Assembly: GCF_003858395.1 (NCBI RefSeq) | Contig: NZ_QWEV01000005.1 | Location: forward strand, 3,224,001-3,288,000 | Reading direction: 5' to 3' | DNA length: 64,000 nt | Source: Acidipila sp. EB88 | GTDB lineage: Bacteria; Acidobacteriota; Terriglobia; Terriglobales; Acidobacteriaceae | Shown here: one piece after another, positions 58,267 to 64,000 of the stretch | Position numbering within the stretch: position 1 is the first letter of the stretch | How the letters are laid out: each line of letters begins with the position of its first letter | The notes under the pieces: model-generated | What the model saw: only the letters and a program-made list of their open reading frames with translations | The model's database searches: none | What the model was told of the DNA's origin: nothing | Translations under genes and position numbers: made by a program

Positions 58267-60888
58267 GTGCCCTTGTTCTGCGATGTCGCCCTGCCCGTCC
58301 CGCTCGACCGCCTCTGGACCTACAGCTGCCCCGCGCCCGCCGAGGCCGCCGCTCCGGTCGTGGGCGCCCGCGTGCTTGTGCCCTTCCGCAACGAGAAGAT
58401 GGCTGGCATCGTGGTGCGCCTCCACGACGACCCGCCGCCGGTAGCCGCCAAGCCCGTGCTGGCCGTGCTCGACGCCGAGGCCACCATCGGCCCTGACCTC
58501 ATGCAACTTGCCGAGTGGATCGCTGGCTACTACCTGTCGCCGCTCGGCGAGGTCCTGCGCACCATGCTCCCGCTCGTCGCCGAGGTGCGCCACCGCGTGC
58601 TTCTGCGCATCACCGACGCGGGCCGTGCCGTCCTCTTCGCCGGCGCCGCCCAGGGCTCCTCGCGCCGCTCCCGCCGCACCCCCGCTGAGCAGGACATTGA
58701 GTACTCCGTGCTCAACTACCTCGAAAATGGCGACCCCGCGAAGCTCGCGACCCTGCGCTCCGCCACCGGCGCAACCCGCGAGCTGCTCGACGGCATGCTC
58801 CGTAAGAAGTGGCTCGCCCGAGAAACCGAGGCTGAGGGCAGACGCGCCGAGCGCACCGTTCGCTGGGCCGTGCTGCAGGCCGACGCCCGCCTGCCCAAAC
58901 TCAACCCCAACCAGCAGCGCATCCTCGCAGAGCTTGCCGGGGCCGGCGGCGCTTTGCCCGTGCCTGAGCTGCGCATGCTACTCAGCCGACCGGCCGACGC
59001 TGCCGACAGCGTCCTCGATCCAGGCCCCGTGCATGCTCCCGATTCGGGCGGTGGCCTCGACGTCGAAGCAGACGCGCCGCCAGCTTTGACCGCCCAGCCG
59101 GCCGGGCTCGCCAAACCTTCCACTTCCACCCTCGCTACCCTGGTCAAGCGCGGCCTCGTCACGATCGAAGAGCGGCCGCTCACCTTTCACGTTTCCGGCA
59201 TGCTGCAGGGCTCAACCGCCGCTCATGAGCACCGCCTCAATCCCGGCCAGCTCGAAGCTCTCGCCTCCATCACCACCGCCATGGAGTGCTCCGAGTTTGC
59301 GCCGCTGTTACTTCATGGCGTTACCGGCTCAGGCAAAACCGCCGTCTACCTCCAGGCCATGCAGCGTGCGCTCGCCGCCGGCAAGGGCGCCCTTTTGCTC
59401 GTACCCGAAATTGGCCTGACCCCCGCCATGGCCGGGCAGATGCATGCCGCATTCGGTACCGAAGTTGCCCTGCTCCACTCCGCGCTCACCGCCGAGGAGC
59501 GGGCCGAGCAGTGGCACCGCATCCGTCGCGGCGAGGCCCGCATCATCGTCGGCACTCGCTCCGCCGTCTTCGCGCCCGTGGCCGGACTTGGCCTGCTGAT
59601 CGTCGATGAAGAGCACGACGGCTCCTACAAGCAGGAGGAAATGCCCCGCTACCACGCGCGCGACGTCGCCGTAATGCGGGCCAAGCTGCTCGGCGCCACC
59701 GTGGTCCTCGGCTCCGCAACGCCATCCCTCGAGAGCTGGCACAACGCCCAGCGCGGCCGCTACACCCTGCTCACCATGGCCGAGCGCGTCAACAATCGGC
59801 CCCTGCCCGAGGTCGAGCTCCTGGACATGCGCAACGAGTTCAAGGAGACCGGGCAGGAGCAGCTCTTCGCCCGAAAGCTCATCGAGGAGACCCAGGCTGC
59901 GCTCGATCGCGGCGAGCAGTGCATCATCCTGCTCAACCGCCGGGGCTACTCCTACGTGGCCATGTGCCGTGCCTGCGGCGAAAAGCTACAGTGCGACAAC
60001 TGCGCCATCGCGCTGACCCTCCACAAGGCCGTGGTCGGCGGCGGCGAGTCCGAGCACGCCACCGTTGGCGACCGGCTCGAGTGCCACTACTGCGGCTTCC
60101 GCACCCGCGTCCCCTCGCGTTGCCCACACTGCGAGTCCGAGCACCTCTACTATCTCGGCGCAGGCTCGCAGCAGGGCGAGGAGCGCCTGCTCGAGCTTTT
60201 CCCGGGTGCGCGCATCGGCCGCATGGACCGCGACACCGTGCGCGGGCGCTTCGACATGGAGCGCCTGCTCATGCGCCTTCACTCCGGTGAAATCAACCTG
60301 CTGGTCGGCACGCAGATGATCGCCAAAGGCCACGACATCCACGGTGTCACGCTGGTCGGCGTTGTCGGCTGTGACCACGCGTTGGGCCTGCCCGACTTCC
60401 GCGCCGCCGAGCGTGTCTTCCAGTTGCTGACACAGGTCTCAGGCCGCGCCGGGCGCGGCAACCTGCCCGGCAAGGTCATCGTGCAGACCTACCACGCCGA
60501 GCACTACGCCATTGCCACCGCCTCGCACCACGACTACGCGGGCTTTGTCGCGCAGGAGCTCAAGCTCCGCCGCTATATGCACTACCCGCCCTTTGCAGTA
60601 CTGGCCAACCTGGTGCTGCAAAGCGACCGCCTCGAGGAGGCGGCCGACTGGGCAGGGAAGCTGGGGCAGTGGTTCCGCGACACGCCTCTACCCGGCATCC
60701 GCATGCTCGGGCCGGCTTCTGCGCCGCTCTCTCGGGTCAAGCGCATCTACCGCTTCCACCTCGTGGTCAAGGCCGAAAACCGTGCCTCGCTGCACCGCGC
60801 CCTGCGCGGCATGCTCGACTTCGCCGAGCGCTCCGCCATCCCTCGCCGCAACCTGATCGTGGACGTCGATGCTATCAGCCTGATGTAG
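58267..60888 (+). CDS. priA: Primosomal protein N' (replication restart helicase)
   Basis: DNA-binding helicase that reloads the replisome at collapsed forks. 873 residues from GTG 58267 (VPLFCDVALPVPLDRLWTYS), though the frame is open to 58156 and the start is uncertain. N-terminal 3'BD, a winged-helix region (with about 40 extra Ala, Pro and Asp-rich residues at about 255-295), then GVTGSGKTAVYLQAM Walker A, DEEHDGSYKQEE, SATPSLESW, NRRGYSYVAMCRACGEK and the zinc set CRACGEKLQCDNC and CHYCGFRTRVPSRCPHC. GRAGRGNLPGKVIVQT is helicase motif VI. Follows an S53 peptidase gene and a repeat. Confidence 0.92.
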   Translation: MPLFCDVALPVPLDRLWTYSCPAPAEAAAPVVGARVLVPFRNEKMAGIVVRLHDDPPPVAAKPVLAVLDAEATIGPDLMQLAEWIAGYYLSPLGEVLRTMLPLVAEVRHRVLLRITDAGRAVLFAGAAQGSSRRSRRTPAEQDIEYSVLNYLENGDPAKLATLRSATGATRELLDGMLRKKWLARETEAEGRRAERTVRWAVLQADARLPKLNPNQQRILAELAGAGGALPVPELRMLLSRPADAADSVLDPGPVHAPDSGGGLDVEADAPPALTAQPAGLAKPSTSTLATLVKRGLVTIEERPLTFHVSGMLQGSTAAHEHRLNPGQLEALASITTAMECSEFAPLLLHGVTGSGKTAVYLQAMQRALAAGKGALLLVPEIGLTPAMAGQMHAAFGTEVALLHSALTAEERAEQWHRIRRGEARIIVGTRSAVFAPVAGLGLLIVDEEHDGSYKQEEMPRYHARDVAVMRAKLLGATVVLGSATPSLESWHNAQRGRYTLLTMAERVNNRPLPEVELLDMRNEFKETGQEQLFARKLIEETQAALDRGEQCIILLNRRGYSYVAMCRACGEKLQCDNCAIALTLHKAVVGGGESEHATVGDRLECHYCGFRTRVPSRCPHCESEHLYYLGAGSQQGEERLLELFPGARIGRMDRDTVRGRFDMERLLMRLHSGEINLLVGTQMIAKGHDIHGVTLVGVVGCDHALGLPDFRAAERVFQLLTQVSGRAGRGNLPGKVIVQTYHAEHYAIATASHHDYAGFVAQELKLRRYMHYPPFAVLANLVLQSDRLEEAADWAGKLGQWFRDTPLPGIRMLGPASAPLSRVKRIYRFHLVVKAENRASLHRALRGMLDFAERSAIPRRNLIVDVDAISLM

Positions 60889-61099
60889 CCTCAGCCTGCC
60901 GGGAGTGGGACAGGCAGAGGACCGCCGCGCGAGCGGTGACAGCGCATGGAACATGGCAAAGAAGGAAGATGCCGTAGGCAGGAAATCAGCGCCGGCAGGA
61001 AAATAGCTCCGGCAGGAAAACGGCACATAGAAAACAGTGTCATCCTGAGCGAAGTGAAGGATCTGCGGTCCGGCCATCGCAGCGAAACTACAAACAAGC

Positions 61100-61131
61100 C
61101 GGGTGCCCCATGTGCCGCTTCTGAGACGTGG
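61100..61131. repeat. Dispersed repeat, GGGTGCCCC type, copy 3
   Basis: Same repeat as 54399 and 58128, but the left stem part is changed to CCATGTGCC, so the hairpin is weaker. Lies between priA and the HU-type gene. Confidence 0.75.
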
Positions 61132-61167
61132 CCGCTCAGAGGCCGACGCTGGGGCATCCGACTCCGA

Positions 61168-61437
61168 CTAGTCGAGCAACTGCAGTTCCTTCCCCGGCTT
61201 GAACCGCACAGCGCGCCCAGGGGTAATCGTCACCTCGGTCCCGGTGCGCGGATTGCGCCCAATCCCGGTCTTGCGTGGACGCACGTTAAACACCCCGAAC
61301 CCTCGAAGTTCGATACGGTCACCGGAAGCTAAAGCCTGCTTCAGCCTTTCGAAGATAGCGTCGACCGCCGCCTCCGACTTGGAACGCGGCAGGCCAGTTC
61401 GCTCTACCACGTGCTGGATGATGTCCTGCTTGATCAT
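61168..61437 (-). CDS. HU/IHF-family DNA-binding protein
   Basis: 89 residues. N-terminal alpha-helical part MIKQDIIQHVVERTGLPRSKSEAAVD, beta-arm segment IELRGFGVFNVRPRKTGIGRNPRTGTEVTI and C-terminal PGRAVRFKPGKELQ. Nucleoid-associated dimer that bends DNA. Ends close to priA but on the opposite strand. Divergent from dcd, which begins 173 bp away. Confidence 0.92.
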   Translation of the reverse strand: MIKQDIIQHVVERTGLPRSKSEAAVDAIFERLKQALASGDRIELRGFGVFNVRPRKTGIGRNPRTGTEVTITPGRAVRFKPGKELQLLD

Positions 61438-61609
61438 GCTTGCCTATCTGCGAGGCGTTGTGCCCCGTCGTTGCGAATGCAATGCCTGTCCCGTAAGATG
61501 CAGATTCAAACTGGTATACCAACCATCCAGTAGAAACAAACAGTCGGCGTGTTGAAAATCCGCTCCCCGCTCGCGCAGAGCGGCCGGACCATGCCGCGGC
61601 CGGAGTTCC

Positions 61610-62164
61610 ATGTCCATCAAAAGCGATCGTTGGATCCGTGCACAGGCCACCGAGCACGGCATGATTTCACCTTTCAGCGAAAAACAGGTCAAGGAAGGCG
61701 TGATCTCCTACGGCCTCTCCTCCTATGGCTACGACCTGAGGGTCGCCGACGAGTTCAAGATCTTCACCAACGTCAACTCGGCCATCATCGATCCGAAACA
61801 CTTCGACGAGCGTTCGTTTGTGACGGTGCACGCACCGTCTGTGATCATCCCGCCCAACTCCTTCGCCCTGGCGCGCTCCATCGAATACTTCAAGATCCCG
61901 CGCGATGTGCTCACCATATGCGTCGGCAAGTCCACCTATGCCCGCTGCGGCATCATCGTCAACGTCACCCCCTTCGAGCCGGAGTGGGAAGGCTACGTCA
62001 CCCTGGAAATCTCAAATACCACGCCGCTGCCGGCCAAGGTCTATGCCGACGAAGGCCTTTGCCAGATCCTGTTCTTCCAGTCAGACGAGCCCTGCGAGGT
62101 TTCCTACGCGGATCGAAAAGGCAAATACCAGGCGCAGCAGGGAATCGTCCTCCCGAAACTGTGA
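61610..62164 (+). CDS. dcd: dCTP deaminase
   Basis: 184 residues. Deaminates dCTP to dUTP for thymidylate synthesis. Family segments: [81 protein letters not shown] with the catalytic Glu, and [20 protein letters not shown]. Start ATG at 61610. The trimeric dUTPase-like fold is implied by the family; no sign of a bifunctional variant. Confidence 0.93.
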   Translation: MSIKSDRWIRAQATEHGMISPFSEKQVKEGVISYGLSSYGYDLRVADEFKIFTNVNSAIIDPKHFDERSFVTVHAPSVIIPPNSFALARSIEYFKIPRDVLTICVGKSTYARCGIIVNVTPFEPEWEGYVTLEISNTTPLPAKVYADEGLCQILFFQSDEPCEVSYADRKGKYQAQQGIVLPKL

Positions 62165-62267
62165 CCAGCATGCATATTTAAAAAAGCATGAATGGTGACA
62201 TAAGTAACTTGCATCGGCCCGCGATCCGGCATACAAAGTAATCAGTAACAACGCAGATCTGGGGAAC

Positions 62268-62298
62268 GGGGCTGGGAAACCAGCCCCTCTTTTTTTTT
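62268..62298 (+). terminator. Rho-independent terminator after dcd
   Basis: GGGGCTGG-GAAA-CCAGCCCC hairpin followed by T-C and nine T. About 105 bp after the dcd stop and upstream of the SYLF gene. Confidence 0.92.
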
Positions 62299-62480
62299 GC
62301 TGCGACTCCGGTCTGCCTGCTTGTGCTTTCCGCGCGTCCCCATCGAAATAGATGCTGTCTCGTACCACTCCCTGTGATCCGGCTGCATCTCATTGGGTCG
62401 AAAGCACTTGGTGTAGGCCATCGTGACATACGTGCCAGCCATGGTATTTGGTGCGATTCATCAGGACGGGGAGAAAACAA

Positions 62481-63167
62481 ATGAAGAAGTTCCTTGCAAT
62501 GCTGTGCATGGTCGGTATGACCCTTCCGGCAATGGCCAGCGACAAAGCGGCGTTGGACAAACGGCTGGTAAGCGCCACCGCGACGCTGAATGAAATCATG
62601 GCGGTACCTGACAAGGCGATTCCGGATTCGATCCTGACGCAGGCCACCTGCGTAGGCGTGATCCCTGGTCTCATCAAGGGTGCCTTCGTGTTTGGCGCGG
62701 AGTACGGACAGGGTGTTGTGAGCTGCCGCACCGGCCACGGCTGGAGCGCGCCTGCGTTCATCAAGATGACTGGCGGCTCGTTCGGCTTCCAGATCGGTGG
62801 TTCGGGCACGGACCTGGTCCTCGTCGCTGTGAATGACAAGGGCTTCCAGGACCTGCTGAAGAGCAAGTTCAAGATTGGCGGCGACGCTGCTGCCGCCGCC
62901 GGCCCAGTCGGCCGTGACACCCAGGCCGCCACCAACTGGAAGCTGCAGTCCGAGCTTCTCACCTGGTCGCGTTCCAAGGGCCTGTTCGCCGGCATCGATC
63001 TGAACGGTGTCGCCGTGTTCGAGAACACGGATGACACGACCCTGTTCTATGGCCAGCCGCACACCTTCCAGCAGATCCTGAAGGGCAACGTGCTTCCGCC
63101 GGATGATGCCATGCCGTTCGTCAAGACCGTGGCAAAGTACTTCCATACCGCCAAGGCCCGTTCCTAG
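62481..63167 (+). CDS. SYLF-domain (Ysc84-like) secreted lipid-binding protein
   Basis: 228 residues from ATG 62481 (MKKFLAMLCMVGMTLPAMA, signal peptide). SYLF domain: FGAEYGQGVVSCRTGHGW and SAPAFIKMTGGSFGFQIGGSGTD, then LVLVAVNDKGFQDLLKSKFKIGGDAAAAAGPVGRDTQAAT and GLFAGIDLNGVAVFENTD. Members bind phosphoinositides in eukaryotes; the bacterial role is unclear and they are exported. Followed by a strong terminator. Upstream in-frame codons to 62448 are not part of the signal. Confidence 0.88.
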   Translation: MKKFLAMLCMVGMTLPAMASDKAALDKRLVSATATLNEIMAVPDKAIPDSILTQATCVGVIPGLIKGAFVFGAEYGQGVVSCRTGHGWSAPAFIKMTGGSFGFQIGGSGTDLVLVAVNDKGFQDLLKSKFKIGGDAAAAAGPVGRDTQAATNWKLQSELLTWSRSKGLFAGIDLNGVAVFENTDDTTLFYGQPHTFQQILKGNVLPPDDAMPFVKTVAKYFHTAKARS

Positions 63168-63184
63168 TTAAACCCTGCACCCAG

Positions 63185-63213
63185 GGGCCGGCCCTCGCGG
63201 GCCGGCCCTTTTT
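63185..63213 (+). terminator. Strong Rho-independent terminator after the SYLF gene
   Basis: Perfect GGGCCGGCCC-TCGC-GGGCCGGCCC hairpin followed by TTTTT, starting 17 bases after the stop. The arms are self-palindromic (GGCCGGCC), so this may also give GC-rich pairing in the minus orientation. Confidence 0.93.
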
Positions 63214-63237
63214 GCATCGCTGGAAACACGGTTACAC

Positions 63238-64000
63238 TTGAAAAGAATCATCTGGGCGCGAGGGATCGTACTGCGGCAGCGGCTTGAATACTGGTTTGTA
63301 CGGTGCCTGATCGGTGCCATGGGAGCTCTGCCGCGCCGTCTGGCCCGCACGTGTGGTGCAGTGCTGGGCGGGGTCGCGCTGCGAACGCTCCCAAGGCTGC
63401 GGCGCACGGGCGAGCAGAATCTTGTTCTTGCCTACCCTGAATGCGGCGCTGCCTGGCGCGCGGGGGTGCTGCGCAAGGTGTATCGCAGCCTCGGCTGGCA
63501 ACTGGCCGAGTTCTGCCAGATGGCGAGCTACTCTGCGGAGCAGGCCAGCGCCTTTATTCGGTATGAGGGGTTCGAGCACTTTGCGCAAGCAGAGGCGCGC
63601 GGCAAGGGCGTGCTGATCGTGACCGGCCATCTGGGCGCCTGGGAACTTTCCAGCTTTTTTCACTCGCTGATGGGCCACCCCATGAGCATGGTGATTCGTC
63701 GACTCGATAACCCCTACGTCGACCACTTTGTAAACAGGGTCCGCTGCATGCACGGCAACTCGGTGCTGCACAAGGATGATTTCGCCCGTGGGCTGCTGGC
63801 AGCCACGCGCGCCGGCCGGTCAATCGGCATCCTGATGGACACCAACATGACGCCGCCGCAAGGGGTCTTTGTGCCGTTCTTCGGTCACCTGGCCTGTACC
63901 CCGGCAGGCCTGGCGCGCATCGCGCTCAAGACCGGGGCCGCCGTACTGCCAGGCTTTCTGCTCTGGCATGAGGACGAGTCCAAGTACGTGTTGCACTTCT
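63238..64000 (+). CDS. LpxL/HtrB-like lysophospholipid acyltransferase (partial at right edge)
   Basis: Inner-membrane-associated acyltransferase probably adding a secondary acyl chain to lipid A (or a related lipid). A likely TTG start at 63238 gives LKRIIWARGIVLRQRLEYW, though a later start is possible. The acyltransferase motif is GVLIVTGHLGAWELSSF (HX4E-type), with VIRRLDNPYVDHFVNRVR and LMDTNMTPPQGVFVPFFGH further on. About 254 codons are inside the window and the gene is open at position 64000, so the end is not visible. Confidence 0.82.
   Translation, partial: MKRIIWARGIVLRQRLEYWFVRCLIGAMGALPRRLARTCGAVLGGVALRTLPRLRRTGEQNLVLAYPECGAAWRAGVLRKVYRSLGWQLAEFCQMASYSAEQASAFIRYEGFEHFAQAEARGKGVLIVTGHLGAWELSSFFHSLMGHPMSMVIRRLDNPYVDHFVNRVRCMHGNSVLHKDDFARGLLAATRAGRSIGILMDTNMTPPQGVFVPFFGHLACTPAGLARIALKTGAAVLPGFLLWHEDESKYVLHF

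Overview
The window looks like a chromosomal segment of a soil acidobacterium, probably class Terriglobia (Terriglobus, Granulicella or Edaphobacter relatives). This is inferred from gene content and not from any rRNA marker. The clues are GC-rich coding sequence, a 1187-residue Oar-type TonB-dependent receptor with an N-terminal carboxypeptidase-regulatory-like domain, a TIGR03435-type secreted protein, a tannase/feruloyl esterase, an S53 (kumamolisin-like) peptidase and a SYLF-domain protein. No rRNA or tRNA gene, CRISPR array or intact transposase was seen.

Layout. 1-7.9 kb is a rhamnose module. A leftward group (lutA-lutB-lutC-rhaI-rhaEW, the last cut by the left edge) should convert L-rhamnose through L-lactaldehyde and L-lactate to pyruvate. 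It is divergent from the rhamnose transporter gene rhaT. 7.9-29.6 kb is mixed: TIGR03435 protein, TetR/amidase pair, a RluA-type pseudouridine synthase lacking the catalytic Asp, a secreted unknown protein, the TonB receptor, tannase, FeoAB, an anti-sigma-factor kinase/antagonist pair, a Nudix hydrolase, a HAD phosphatase, an Ohr peroxidase, two overlapping Xer-type recombinases with unusual insertions, and a secreted esterase.

29.6-46 kb is a housekeeping block: secA, cspA, an unknown gene, a fused lptC-lptA gene, lptB, rpoN, hpf, rapZ, an MsbA-like exporter gene, yicC, gmk and rpoZ. The order lptC-lptA-lptB-rpoN-hpf-(ptsN)-rapZ matches E. coli except for the fusion and the missing ptsN. The coaBC and family-4 uracil-DNA glycosylase genes at 53.0-55.8 kb look like the continuation of this block. 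Between rpoZ and coaBC lies about 7 kb of accessory genes: a GyrI-like protein, a MOSC protein, three SDR-type oxidoreductases, a MutS fragment, a DUF427 protein, a TetR regulator and a SnoaL-like protein. 56-64 kb carries the S53 peptidase, priA, an HU-type protein, dcd, a SYLF protein and a partial LpxL-type acyltransferase.

Three things stand out. Housekeeping proteins repeatedly carry extra Ala/Pro/Ser/Arg-rich segments compared with their families (Xer1, Xer2, SecA, RpoN, MsbA-like, YicC, Gmk, UDG, PriA). Two families of short dispersed palindromic repeats sit between genes. A perfect 20-bp inverted repeat lies in the longest gene-free stretch.
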